Position numbers and translations under genes: made by a program. The notes under the pieces are model-generated. The model ran no database searches, was not told the origin of the DNA, and saw only the letters and a list, made by a program, of their open reading frames with translations. Below, in pieces: positions 7,427 through 16,599 of a stretch of 64,000 bases of DNA. Numbering within the stretch: the stretch's first letter is position 1; every line of letters begins with the position of its first letter. This DNA comes from Verrucomicrobiota bacterium (GTDB lineage: Bacteria; Verrucomicrobiota; Verrucomicrobiia; Chthoniobacterales; SZAS-18): contig JANXRG010000033.1 in assembly GCA_025353105.1 (NCBI GenBank), forward strand, positions 29,349-93,348. Direction: 5' to 3'.

Positions 7427-9619
7427 ATGTCATCCACCCGCGGCCCCGCTGCCTCGCCGTCCCCCAACCGGTCGATCGATCAGCTTTCCGAACTTTTCCA
7501 GACGCAGGGTTCGTTCGATTACCGGCACTTCCTGCACTTTGCGCTGTCGAAGTCATGGATCATCCTGCTGCTGCTGCTGGCCGGGTTGTTGATTGCGATC
7601 AGTTACATCGCGCGCACCCCGAAGGTGTACCAGTCGCGCGCGGTGCTGGAAGTCGACATCGCCCCGCAAGCCATTCTCACCGTCCAGGATGTCCGCCCGC
7701 AGAATTTGGGCGCGCTCGATCAGCTTCGTACGATCGAGCAAAACCTGAGCAATCGCACGCTCATGCAACGCGTGGTCCGCGCGTTGGATCTCACGCGCAA
7801 CCCTGATTTCATGCCGCCGCCCGACACCGGCGGCGCCTACAGCGAGGATGCCCTCGCCGGGGCGCTGGGCGGAATGGTCAGCCCGCTGATCCGCCGCGGC
7901 ACGCGCCTGATCGACATCTTCGTTCAGCACGGCGACCCGAAAATTGCGCAGTTGATCGCAAACGCCGTCGGCCGCGAATACATCCGCCAGTCGATCGAAC
8001 GCCGCTCCGGCACCTCGGAATTAGCGCTGCAGTTCTTGATGGAGGAATCGGAGCGCCTGAAGAAGAAGGTACGCGACTCCGAGCAGGCGTTGCAGGATTA
8101 CCGCGAAGTGCAAAAATCCGTCTCGTTTGAGAACCAGGAGAACATCGTCCTCGACAAGCTCAAGGACCTGAATTCCAAGCTCACCTCGGTGAAGGCCGAC
8201 CGGATGCGGCTCGAGAGCGACTTCGCGCAGATTCGGCAGTACGAGGGCAACGTGGACAAGCTGCTGACCGTCCCCAGCATTTCCAACCACCCGACGGTGA
8301 TTGACCTCAAGAAGGAAATCCAATCCCTTGAGGCGAACATCGCGACGCTGGCCCAGCGCTACAAAGACAAGCACCCGAAGATGATTTCGGCGCGCACGCA
8401 GCTCTCCGAGGTTCAGTCGAACATGCGCCAGAATGTGCTCAAGCTGCCCACGCAGATGCAGAGCGAATTTGAAAAAACCAGTTCCCAAGAGCGCAGTTTC
8501 GAAGCCGCTCTCAGCGAGCAGGAGAGAAGCGCCCTCGAACTTTCCAAGAAGACAATTCGCTACAAGGAGCTCCAGCGTGATCTCGAAACCGATCGCGCCC
8601 TCTTCGAATCGGTGCTCAAGCGGATGAAGGAGACCGACCTGAGCAAGGGCATCCAGGCGGATCCCGTCCAGGTCGTCGAGGCCGCCACCTTCAACTCCGC
8701 GCCCATCCGGCCGGACACGACCCGCGCGATTGCCACCGGCATCATCCTGGGACTCGCTGCGGGTCTCGGGATCATCCTGATCTTGATGTATTTGGATTCG
8801 TCGGTGAAGACCGTGGATCAGGCCGAGAAAATCTTCGGGTTGCCGACCGTTGCGGCCATTCCCCAGCTCAAGGACCTGGCCCAGGACACGACCCTCGTCA
8901 TGGCGCGCGATCCCAATTCGGTCGTGGCCGAATCCTTCCGCTCCCTGCGCGCGTCGCTCGCCCTGCTCGGCCCCGAGGCCGAACGGAAGATCTCGCTTTT
9001 CACGAGCGCGCTGCCCGGCGAGGGAAAAAGTTTTTGCTGCACCAACTATTCCATTTCGCTCGCGCAGCAAAACCTCCGGACGCTGGTGATCGACGCCGAC
9101 ATGCGGCGTCCCTCGCTCCACAAAATCTTCAAGATTCCGCGCAGCAACGCCGGCCTCACCGAGTATCTCGTCGGCACGGCAACGCTCGACGAAGCCGCGC
9201 AGAAAACCGAGATGGAAAATCTCTTCGTCCTGCTCGGCGGCGAAAAGGCGCCGAATCCGGCCGAGCTGCTGTCGGGGAACGGTTTCGGCGAATTGATGAC
9301 CGAGGCGCTTAAATCGTTCGACCGCATCGTGGTTGACACCGCTCCGCTCGTGCCTGTGAGCGACACGCTGTTGCTTTTACCCTACATCCAGACGGTCTGC
9401 ATGGTCGTGCAGGGCGGCAAGACGCCCCGCAACGCCGTCCTTCGCGCCATTGAGGTCATGAAAAAAGTCGGCCAGCGGCCCGATGGCATTGTGCTCAACA
9501 AGATGCCGCGGCGGTCAGGCATCGATTACTACTATTACTACGGCGAGCACGGCTACCACGAGGGCGTGTATGGATCCGCCCCTGCGCCCGGCGCGCGCCG
9601 CAAGGAAAAGATCGCCTGA
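7427..9619 (+). CDS. Wzc/GumC-type chain-length determinant with C-terminal BY-kinase
   Basis: A 730-residue protein starting at the ATG at 7427. It has an N-terminal transmembrane helix (about 45-65), a Wzz-type periplasmic domain with long coiled coil (about 190-400), a second transmembrane helix (about 430-450) and a cytoplasmic ATPase. The kinase motifs are ALPGEGKSF (Walker A, about 527-535), VIDADMRRP (Walker A prime) and RIVVDTAP (Walker B). The tail carries a tyrosine cluster, YYYYYGEHGYHEGVY, the usual autophosphorylation site. In the family, cycles of autophosphorylation control polymer length and export through the Wza-like channel encoded just upstream. The domain fusion is of the proteobacterial Wzc type. 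Confidence 0.95.
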   Translation: MSSTRGPAASPSPNRSIDQLSELFQTQGSFDYRHFLHFALSKSWIILLLLLAGLLIAISYIARTPKVYQSRAVLEVDIAPQAILTVQDVRPQNLGALDQLRTIEQNLSNRTLMQRVVRALDLTRNPDFMPPPDTGGAYSEDALAGALGGMVSPLIRRGTRLIDIFVQHGDPKIAQLIANAVGREYIRQSIERRSGTSELALQFLMEESERLKKKVRDSEQALQDYREVQKSVSFENQENIVLDKLKDLNSKLTSVKADRMRLESDFAQIRQYEGNVDKLLTVPSISNHPTVIDLKKEIQSLEANIATLAQRYKDKHPKMISARTQLSEVQSNMRQNVLKLPTQMQSEFEKTSSQERSFEAALSEQERSALELSKKTIRYKELQRDLETDRALFESVLKRMKETDLSKGIQADPVQVVEAATFNSAPIRPDTTRAIATGIILGLAAGLGIILILMYLDSSVKTVDQAEKIFGLPTVAAIPQLKDLAQDTTLVMARDPNSVVAESFRSLRASLALLGPEAERKISLFTSALPGEGKSFCCTNYSISLAQQNLRTLVIDADMRRPSLHKIFKIPRSNAGLTEYLVGTATLDEAAQKTEMENLFVLLGGEKAPNPAELLSGNGFGELMTEALKSFDRIVVDTAPLVPVSDTLLLLPYIQTVCMVVQGGKTPRNAVLRAIEVMKKVGQRPDGIVLNKMPRRSGIDYYYYYGEHGYHEGVYGSAPAPGARRKEKIA

Positions 9620-9630
9620 GCAGAGGTCGT

Positions 9631-9753
9631 TCACGACCAGTTCGGCGGGAAAAACCAGGCGCGCGGCTTGCCGACATTGCAGTGCAGCGACCGGGCCATC
9701 CAGTTACCGCACCAGGCGCTAAGGAAGAACAGCAGGCGGGGGATTTGGTTCAT
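9631..9753 (-). CDS. Possible 40-residue Trp/Cys-containing small protein
   Basis: Below the ORF-track length cut-off, an ATG at 9753 opens a 40-codon frame to a TGA at 9631. It overlaps the 3' end of the M48-like gene in another frame. The product contains five Trp and two Cys residues and ends KPRAWFFPPNWS, an unusually structured composition for random sequence. It may be a small translated ORF, or the remnant of an alternative C-terminus of the upstream gene displaced by a frameshift. There is no homology I can name and no clear RBS. Confidence 0.3.
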   Translation of the reverse strand: MNQIPRLLFFLSAWCGNWMARSLHCNVGKPRAWFFPPNWS

Positions 9754-10804
9754 TGGGACTGAGGGAATGCAGCCGATCGGCGAGCGGCGGGATGGGATGA
9801 AAGATATATGATTTTCGGCGCGGCAGCTCGATGTCCGTGGCGTTCAGCTGTTGGAGGAGAATCAACAATTCGCGCACCGCTTCGACCGGCGCGTGGGTCA
9901 GTAAAAAACCGTCGGCCCGCCGGTTCCAGTAACGGTTCCATGCGGGCCACACGAACAGCGCGACAAAGCACCACGTCGTCATGATCGCCATGCCCAGCAA
10001 CGCGGAGTTCAGCGCCGGTAACGCGCCGATCACCAGCGGCGCACTCCAAATCATCGCCAGCCCTGCCAACAGCCAGACCAGGCAAATCAACAGCGCCGTC
10101 CGCCGGAATCCCGCTCGATGTTGAAATACCTCGCGCACCGCCATGAGCGCGGCTTGGTGCGGCGTGAGATACTTCACCACGCTGGTCGTCATCCCGACCG
10201 CCGGCAGTCCGGTCTCGTCGTCACCGGCGAGAAACGTGGGGCCGATGGAAAAACCGTTCGCGGCGAAAGAGTCGCTATCCTCGATCCAGCGAAGCCGCAC
10301 GGGCGGATGCTTCATCGCGGCGAGCGCATCGCGTACATCGTTGTCGAAATCCGGGTCGGGCCCTTCAGCCGGACGCCAGGATCGCGGACCAAGCCGAGAC
10401 TGGTACTCACCGGCGAAGAAACAGACCGCCAGCAACAGAAAGGTGAAGCCGACGCGCCATGGCCACCAGAGGCCGGCACCATAGCCGAACACGAGCCCCC
10501 CGCAGAGCGAGGCCACGAAATACCGCGCCGCGCCGCGGCACCAATCGGCCAGCCAGCGCCCGAGCGACTGCTCCGACCGTTCCACCAGTCGTTCCACCGC
10601 GTGTCCCATCAGCAGTTCAAAGGGCAACAGCAGCAGCATGCCGCCGGCGAGGCAGACGGCGAGCAACGCCGCAAACGGCCAGTGCGGCAGCAGGCGCTGG
10701 AGGACCGGCGCGAGCGCGAATAGCATCCACGCCATCGAAAGATTTAGGGTGATCGCGGTGATCCCCGACCACAACCGCACGCGTTGATAGCTTGACGCCA
10801 GCAT
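9719..10804 (-). CDS. M48/Ste24-like membrane protein with degenerate zinc site
   Basis: I start at the ATG at 10804 (MLASSYQRVRLW), because the longer ORF overlaps the divergent gene at 10902; this gives 361 residues. Four or more transmembrane helices flank a soluble region laid out like M48 peptidases: SDSFAANGFSIGPTF, then a beta strand, then LTPHQAALMAVREVFQHRAG, then WNRRADGFLL, and a late HPIPPLADRLHSL resembling the family's HPP..eRi..L tail. The HExxH position reads REVFQ (224-228) and the third-ligand ExxAD position reads NRRAD, so all expected zinc ligands are missing. I infer an inactive pseudo-peptidase. It is convergent with the tyrosine-kinase gene. Confidence 0.6.
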   Translation of the reverse strand: MLASSYQRVRLWSGITAITLNLSMAWMLFALAPVLQRLLPHWPFAALLAVCLAGGMLLLLPFELLMGHAVERLVERSEQSLGRWLADWCRGAARYFVASLCGGLVFGYGAGLWWPWRVGFTFLLLAVCFFAGEYQSRLGPRSWRPAEGPDPDFDNDVRDALAAMKHPPVRLRWIEDSDSFAANGFSIGPTFLAGDDETGLPAVGMTTSVVKYLTPHQAALMAVREVFQHRAGFRRTALLICLVWLLAGLAMIWSAPLVIGALPALNSALLGMAIMTTWCFVALFVWPAWNRYWNRRADGFLLTHAPVEAVRELLILLQQLNATDIELPRRKSYIFHPIPPLADRLHSLSPNEPNPPPAVLP

Positions 10805-10901
10805 AAGACAGAGATTAGAAGCAGCTTTCGTGACCGGCAATGGCTCATCGGGGCGGCGACAAAGATTTTGCGCCGGCAAGGGCGGAACGGTAGTCTTCAC
10901 C

Positions 10902-11282
10902 ATGGTCGCGAAACTGGGATTCTTCGCCGTTCTTTTTGCCGCCATCGGCGGCCTTGCCGCGATGGGCTGGCGCCTGGTCGATCGCCCCACCGCCGCTGGG
11001 GCGATGTGCCCTGCGGGGTACGGCGACCACGGCGCGCAGGCCGCGATCGCGGCGTACAACACCATTCAAGCTGAGTTGACGCGCGGCTCGTTGCGGAACT
11101 TGAATCGACAGGCCGCGTTGCTGGCCGATTTCTTTGAGCCACTGAACCCGGAGATCGCGGGATCCGCGCGACGCCTCGCGGCCCTGCGCGATCTCGCGGC
11201 GGCCCGCGCGGAGTTCGCCCGGCTCAGCCGACTTTTCGTTCCCTCGTCCGCCCAACCGGCAGCCACGCCGCCGCGCGTGTGA
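10902..11282 (+). CDS. Small membrane-anchored hypothetical protein (DUF3347-like)
   Basis: From the ATG at 10902 the product has 126 residues: an N-terminal transmembrane segment (about 4-22), a short linker with a single Cys, and a helical domain (about 45-115) with NTIQAELTRGSLRNLNRQAA and AAARAEFARLSRL. The helical pattern resembles half of a DUF3347 domain, found in periplasmic metal-efflux adaptors, but this is a weak resemblance. It is divergent from the M48-like gene and 16 bp upstream of hemL, so it may be in the hemL transcript. The function is unknown. Confidence 0.6.
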   Translation: MVAKLGFFAVLFAAIGGLAAMGWRLVDRPTAAGAMCPAGYGDHGAQAAIAAYNTIQAELTRGSLRNLNRQAALLADFFEPLNPEIAGSARRLAALRDLAAARAEFARLSRLFVPSSAQPAATPPRV

Positions 11283-11298
11283 AGAGACATCATCCCGC

Positions 11299-12582
11299 AT
11301 GTTGCCCCGCCCCCGCTCTTCCGCCGCCTTTGCCGAAGCCAAACGATTCATCCCTGGCGGCGTGAACTCGCCGGTCCGGGCGTTTCGCGGCGTCGGTGGC
11401 GAACCCTTCTTCGTTCAGCGCGCAAGCGGATCGAAAATTTACGACCTCGACGATCGCGAGCTGCTTGATTTTGTCGGCACGTGGGGTCCGGCGATTCTCG
11501 GCCACGCCCCCAAGGTCGTGCTCGAGGCCGTGGCCGACGCCGCTTCGCGCGGCGTGAGCTTCGGCATTCCGAATGCGCTCGAGGTGGAAATGGCGCGCAC
11601 GATCTGTGCGTGGGTGCCATCGATCGAAAAGGTTCGCATGGTCAACAGCGGCACCGAAGCGACCATGAGCTGCCTCCGCCTCGCGCGCGGCTTCACCGGC
11701 CGCGACAAGGTGATCAAGTTCGAAGGCTGCTATCACGGCCATGTCGACTCGCTGCTCGTCAAGGCCGGCAGCGGCGCGCTCACGCACGGGCAGCCCGACA
11801 GCGCCGGCGTCCCCGCCGCCCTGGCCGCGCTGACGATCACGCTGCCCTTCAATGACGCCGACGCGCTGAGATCGATCTTCGCGCGCGACGGCAAGGAGAT
11901 CGCCGCCGTCATCGTCGAGCCCGTGCCCGCCAACGCCGGACTCTATTTGCCGAAGCCGGGCTTCCTCGAACTCCTGCGCGAACTCTGCACGGAACACGGC
12001 GCGCTGCTGATCTTCGACGAAGTCATGACCGGCTTTCGGCTCGCGAAGGGCGGCTATCAGGAAATCTGCGGCATCCGGCCGGATCTCACCGCCCTCGGCA
12101 AGGTGATCGGCGGCGGGCTGCCCGTGGGCGCATTCGGCGGTCGCGCCGACATCATGGATTATCTTTCGCCGGATGGTCCCGTGTATCAGGCTGGCACGCT
12201 GTCGGGCAATCCGCTCGCCATGGCGGCAGGTCTCGCGCAATTGCAGGAGCTCGAACGCACCGACGCCTACCGCAAGCTTGAGCGGCTGGGTGCGCAATTC
12301 GAAGCAGGCACCCGCGAGGCGCTGCTCCGCGCGGGGAAGAAATTCCGGTTCCAACGAATCGGCTCGATGTTCTGCCTCTACTTCACCGAGGGCGAAGTCT
12401 GGAATCTGGAGGACGCCCAGCGCAGCGACAAGGCCGCCTTCGCCCTGTACTTCCATCATTGCCTCGACGCCGGCGTGTATTTTGCGCCCTCACAGTTCGA
12501 GGCTGGATTTCTTTCGCTCGCTCACACGACGGCGGATCTGGAATTCGCCGGCCACGTGGTGGCTGGCGCGCTCGCCGCGTAG
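11299..12582 (+). CDS. hemL: Glutamate-1-semialdehyde 2,1-aminomutase
   Basis: A 427-residue class III aminotransferase fold enzyme. The opening FIPGGVNSPVRAF, the aminomutase block MVNSGTEATMSCLRLAR, IFDEVMTGFRL and the PLP-lysine segment TALGKVIGGGLPVGAFGG (Lys about 267) are diagnostic of HemL. It converts glutamate-1-semialdehyde to 5-aminolevulinate, the second step of the C5 tetrapyrrole route, in the cytoplasm. The length is standard. The ATG at 11299 lies 16 bp after the preceding gene. Its 3' side borders a transposase remnant. Confidence 0.97.
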   Translation: MLPRPRSSAAFAEAKRFIPGGVNSPVRAFRGVGGEPFFVQRASGSKIYDLDDRELLDFVGTWGPAILGHAPKVVLEAVADAASRGVSFGIPNALEVEMARTICAWVPSIEKVRMVNSGTEATMSCLRLARGFTGRDKVIKFEGCYHGHVDSLLVKAGSGALTHGQPDSAGVPAALAALTITLPFNDADALRSIFARDGKEIAAVIVEPVPANAGLYLPKPGFLELLRELCTEHGALLIFDEVMTGFRLAKGGYQEICGIRPDLTALGKVIGGGLPVGAFGGRADIMDYLSPDGPVYQAGTLSGNPLAMAAGLAQLQELERTDAYRKLERLGAQFEAGTREALLRAGKKFRFQRIGSMFCLYFTEGEVWNLEDAQRSDKAAFALYFHHCLDAGVYFAPSQFEAGFLSLAHTTADLEFAGHVVAGALAA

Positions 12583-12767
12583 CCGGTCACTTCGGCGGCG
12601 GAGCGGGTGCCAGTTATCGCGCACATCGATCAAGATTCTTACGACCTCGTGCACCACATTTCTGATCTTATACCATCTCTTTAAGATAGTCCGACTATTA
12701 TGTTTTGGCAGTAGTGTTTGCTTGGTCGTGCAGCCAGGGACGACCAATCAAGGAGAGGACGAGTTTG

Positions 12768-13022
12768 GCGTCCTCCCAATATCGTCGCAAGCCGGGAACA
12801 AGTGACTGGCGGAGATCGTCGATCGTTTTGAACAGCGTGTGCGAAGGCTTCAACGCGGTCATCGAAACCATTAAGAAGAACGCGCGCGGCTTCCGTCGCT
12901 TCGAATCCTTGCGCGACCGTATCCTCTTTCGCCTCGGCCAACTCGACCTGCGCACCCCAGCCGCTTTCCACCTCGCCCACCTTCAACCCTTCGAGCCCAC
13001 AAAATTAACCGAAGAGCCTTGA
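12768..13022 (+). pseudogene. ISL3-type transposase, C-terminal remnant
   Basis: The frame contains LNSVCEGFNAVIETIKKNAR, then GFRRFESLRDRILFRLGQL. This matches the C-terminal end of DDE transposases of the IS204/IS1001/IS1096/IS1165 (ISL3) type, which typically read EG.N..I..ik..ArG followed by a short helix. Only about 85 codons remain; the catalytic DDE core is absent. The stretch 12583-12767 between hemL and the remnant is locally AT-richer and holds no recognisable gene, and could be further decayed insertion-sequence DNA. The minus-strand ORF 12681-12986 is a shadow. Confidence 0.55.
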
Positions 13023-13076
13023 TTACACATCTCCGCCGTGGTGAGAATCGGCGTCGTTGCGGTGAAAAACGATCGC

Positions 13077-14924
13077 TCAGCGCGCGGACGAGAGTTCGAA
13101 AATCTTTCCCCAATCGCCCGCGGCCACGACGCGATCGGGCACATCCCAGGGACGCGTTGATTTCGCGTAACGCTTTTTCTCACGCGAACCCCAGTACACG
13201 TGCGTCACGCCGAGTCGGGCCGCTGACTTGTGCCAGCCGCGACGCCCCAACATCAGCGTCTCCACTTCGCGACGAAGCAGATCGTAGTCCAGTCCGTAGC
13301 CGTACAGGTGACCGTCGTAACCCATCGCGATGCGCCGGCCCAGCAGCACGAGCGGATGATTGTATTCCGGGGCACAGACAAACCGGGCGGACATCGGAAT
13401 TGGCTGCAAAGAAGACGCCAGCTCGTCGATCTCCGAACGCTTCGCGATTTCGTACCCGTGTTCGCCCGCCCGCAGCCCACCCGCGAGCGACACCGCGCCG
13501 GAAAAGAAAAGCAGACCGCATCCGATCGAGCGCACCATGGCCGGCGCGGGCGCGAGCAGCAGTTCCCACGCAAAGGGCAGCACAATCAAATAGGACCAGA
13601 TCATCAACTTCGTGTTGTCCCATTCCCACGGCGCAAACGAAATGAGCGCGCAGGCGACGAAGGCAACGCCCGCCGGGATCACGAACGCCTCCGCCGCATC
13701 CGTGCAATCGCCGCCGTTCAGGATTGCGCCGACTCTCCGCCAGGCAAGCCGCGCCCAAAGCCAGGCCGCGATGGGCAGCGACAGCCCGAAATTTACGATC
13801 CAGAATCCGAACGAGCTCTCATTCCTTTTTTGCATCCAACCAATGCTCCAATGGATTGAATTCGCACCGCCAAAATCGGTCATCAGTGCCATCAGTGCCG
13901 CCGCCGGCGGGAGCGAAAGCGCGAGCAGCGCCACGATGTGGCGGCGGATGTCCGCATTTGGAAAATAGAAGACCGCCCAGAATCCGAGCAGGGCGACCAC
14001 AAATAGGAACGCATAAAGCTGAAACCACGCGAGGCCGAGCAGAAGTGTGACCTCGATCCAAAGCGGCAGGAACGGTCCGGTTTCCCGCGGCGCGGGCAGC
14101 GGGGCGATCAAGGATGCGGGCTCTTCAGCGCGCAGCCACGCTCGCGCGATCGGCGCCGCGTTCTCCGCGCCGCGGGTCCCCGCGACGCGTCGCGGAGCAG
14201 AGCGCGGGAAAAATTCCCCGCGCCAGTGCGCCAGCAAGATGAGGCCGGCCGGCAGCGCATAAAGAAAACCGCGCTGCGTCAGGAAGATCGCCGTGGGCAG
14301 CGGCTTCCAGGCCAGCGCCATCTGGTAATCCTTCAGCTCGCCCGTCGACCAGATCGCGAAGCCCGCGAGACCGCCGGCGAAGAGGAAACCGGAGATGGCA
14401 AACGAACCCCCCCAGCGCCGTAACGCCACGACGGCAAGCGCGGAGCCGGCCAGCCCGCACCAGGTCAGCGTGCGCCGCTCATCGCAGCCGAGCGATTGCA
14501 GCATGCCCTGGAAAAAATCCGCGCCCGGATAGTAGCGAAGCAGCGCCCACGCGTGCAGCGGATGATCGGGCCAGAGCGGCTCGCCCGCCGCAAACATCTT
14601 CGCGTACAGGATGTGGCGGCAGATGTCGCCGAGATTGTTCGGCGCGCCGACCTTCAACAAATCCTTGTCGAAGTAGAGCAGCCAGCAGAACGACCGCACC
14701 GCGAACAGGGCGAAAACGATCCACAGCAGCACTTCCCAGCGCGTGACCGGGCGCGGCGCGGCGCGCGTCGTTTGAAAAAACGCGAGGACGCCGACGGCGA
14801 GTCCAAACAGCAGGCCGAGGCCCGCGCGTTCCGGCGAAAGCGATCCGGCCCGGAGCGAAAGTGCAAACGCGGAGAGCGACGCGGCTGAAACCGCGGTGAG
14901 AATGGCGACAGCAAAACGCATCAT
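13077..14924 (-). CDS. Polytopic membrane protein, putative glycan/lipid-linked sugar transferase family
   Basis: A 615-residue protein with at least ten hydrophobic helices spread over the first 500 residues and a soluble C-terminal region containing AMGYDGHLYGYGLDYDLL and GVTHVYWGSREKKRYA, a layout shared by GT-C-type membrane glycosyltransferases and related proteins. No catalytic DxD is certain. Its ATG overlaps the stop of the Agl23-like gene upstream (ATGA, 14921-14924), so the two form one translationally coupled unit. The exact substrate is unknown; a role in surface glycan or glycoprotein formation is inferred from the partner and from the divergent glycosyltransferase at 16600. Confidence 0.75.
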   Translation of the reverse strand: MMRFAVAILTAVSAASLSAFALSLRAGSLSPERAGLGLLFGLAVGVLAFFQTTRAAPRPVTRWEVLLWIVFALFAVRSFCWLLYFDKDLLKVGAPNNLGDICRHILYAKMFAAGEPLWPDHPLHAWALLRYYPGADFFQGMLQSLGCDERRTLTWCGLAGSALAVVALRRWGGSFAISGFLFAGGLAGFAIWSTGELKDYQMALAWKPLPTAIFLTQRGFLYALPAGLILLAHWRGEFFPRSAPRRVAGTRGAENAAPIARAWLRAEEPASLIAPLPAPRETGPFLPLWIEVTLLLGLAWFQLYAFLFVVALLGFWAVFYFPNADIRRHIVALLALSLPPAAALMALMTDFGGANSIHWSIGWMQKRNESSFGFWIVNFGLSLPIAAWLWARLAWRRVGAILNGGDCTDAAEAFVIPAGVAFVACALISFAPWEWDNTKLMIWSYLIVLPFAWELLLAPAPAMVRSIGCGLLFFSGAVSLAGGLRAGEHGYEIAKRSEIDELASSLQPIPMSARFVCAPEYNHPLVLLGRRIAMGYDGHLYGYGLDYDLLRREVETLMLGRRGWHKSAARLGVTHVYWGSREKKRYAKSTRPWDVPDRVVAAGDWGKIFELSSAR

Positions 14925-16531
14925 CGCGATCCGGGGCTCGTGTCGTCCTCGGGTTCATCCTCTTCCATCGGTGCCGCGGGCGCCGGTTCCGGTCCCGCGG
15001 CGCCCGGCATAAACTCCGGGGTGCGGCCCTCCATCAGGCGCGCGAAGACCGACGCACGCAGGAACGCATAGGTGTTTGGGGCCCCGGGGAAGAGCTGCAC
15101 CATCTCCTTGTAATACGGCTCGTCGAGACGCGCCTCCACCTCGGCCAGCCGAGTGACGCTGACCAGGACGAAGTCGGGTGTTTCCGGCGGGAGCGCCCGA
15201 TTGCCGCGGTAGTATCCCACCCGGGTAAAATCGCCCAACAGCCAGGGAATTGGGTACGACGATTTGCCGACGATAAAACCGCGCAGGTGCAAATTCTTGC
15301 GATCCAAGCGGGCGAGATCGAGCACCGGGTCGGTGAAGTTGGCCAGGTTCTCAAAGGTTTGCACATAGACATACGCTTCGTGTTCGTTGGCGTAGTCGTG
15401 GAAATTCAGCCGCCACGCGCGAATGCCCGAGGCCGCGCCAAGTCCGATCACGATCGTCATCGCACCCGCCCGGGCCAGCCACACCGGCCCGCGCGACGAC
15501 GAAACGACGTCCATCCATTCCGCCACCCAAGCGGCGCCAAGCAGAAGGAACGGCCACGCGATGGCGATGACACACCAAGGCGTCTTGTACGGGATAATTG
15601 TGTACGCCGTGAGGACGCCGAGCGCGTAGATTGACAGGCCGCGCAGACGCGAATCTGCGGCCGCCAGCAGGTAACGGAAGGATGCCGCCAAACCGAGGAG
15701 CGTGAACCACTCGTAGCGCGCCATCAGGCCAAGCCAGTAGGGCCAGGACTTGAGATGACCCTTGTTCTGCGCGCCCGTTTCCGCCCATGCCGAAAACGTG
15801 AGATACAGCCCCTTCAGATCTCCGAAATGGTAGAACGTCGCCGAGTAAAAAAAAACGATGACGGCGAGGCCGCTCCCCACCGCCAAAATGACGTCCCGCC
15901 ATTCCAGCGTCCCGGCGGGGCGGATTTCGGGATCGTGCGACGGAAAGACCTCGCTCCAGATTTTTGCGCAAGGCCACGCCAGCAGCGCGCAGCCCAAGTG
16001 AAGCGCGTAGGTCTCTTTCGTCAGGACCATTCCGGTCACTCCCGCCGCAGCCATCCATAAATCCGCTCGCGCGCGCCGCTGCCACAGCCCCACCCAGCCT
16101 AGAAACGCCATCACCAGAAACAGCACCAGCCACGTCTCATGAATCGCGTCGCGGTGGTAGTAGACGAACGCGGGCGACACCGCCATCGCCAGCCCAGCGA
16201 TCACGCACATCCGCGCCGGAAAGAACCGCCGCAGCGGAAAGAGCAGCAGCGCCACGGTCGCCAGGCCGGCCAGCACCACCGGGCCACGCAGCGCCCACAG
16301 ATTCCGGCCAAACAGGCACTTGCTCAGGAACAACGCGTAAAAATGCAGCGGGCCATGGTAGTTCGTCGGGTCGTAGCGAAACGAGCCGTTGCGCTGAATC
16401 TGGTCGGCGAACCAGCCGTTCACGCCCTCGTCAAAATGCGGCGGCCGCAGGTCGAGCGACCACACGCGCAACACGGCAGCGAGGGCGAGCACGGCCAGCG
16501 CGAGCGAATTTCGGCGGAGGAACGCAGGCAT
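14921..16531 (-). CDS. TIGR03663/Agl23-like membrane glycosylation protein
   Basis: A 536-residue GT-C-like membrane protein. The early periplasmic motif RPPHFDEGVNGWFADQI with YHGPLHFY is characteristic of the TIGR03663 family, annotated as flippase activity-associated protein Agl23. About ten transmembrane helices follow, with an acidic Pro-rich tail (MEEDEPEDD). Archaeal relatives act near lipid-linked oligosaccharide flipping; bacterial function is not established. The downstream membrane gene overlaps it by 4 bp. The start ATG at 16531 sits 68 bp from the divergent glycosyltransferase. Confidence 0.8.
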   Translation of the reverse strand: MPAFLRRNSLALAVLALAAVLRVWSLDLRPPHFDEGVNGWFADQIQRNGSFRYDPTNYHGPLHFYALFLSKCLFGRNLWALRGPVVLAGLATVALLLFPLRRFFPARMCVIAGLAMAVSPAFVYYHRDAIHETWLVLFLVMAFLGWVGLWQRRARADLWMAAAGVTGMVLTKETYALHLGCALLAWPCAKIWSEVFPSHDPEIRPAGTLEWRDVILAVGSGLAVIVFFYSATFYHFGDLKGLYLTFSAWAETGAQNKGHLKSWPYWLGLMARYEWFTLLGLAASFRYLLAAADSRLRGLSIYALGVLTAYTIIPYKTPWCVIAIAWPFLLLGAAWVAEWMDVVSSSRGPVWLARAGAMTIVIGLGAASGIRAWRLNFHDYANEHEAYVYVQTFENLANFTDPVLDLARLDRKNLHLRGFIVGKSSYPIPWLLGDFTRVGYYRGNRALPPETPDFVLVSVTRLAEVEARLDEPYYKEMVQLFPGAPNTYAFLRASVFARLMEGRTPEFMPGAAGPEPAPAAPMEEDEPEDDTSPGSR

Positions 16532-16599
16532 GGAGGGAGCGCGGAGATTAGCATGGACAGTCTTCTTGTTCCGCCAATAGGTTTCGGCGTCCCGACCTC

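Noticed and set aside
11290-12459. 389-aa minus-strand ORF opposite hemL
   Set aside because: Antisense shadow of hemL in GC-rich DNA.
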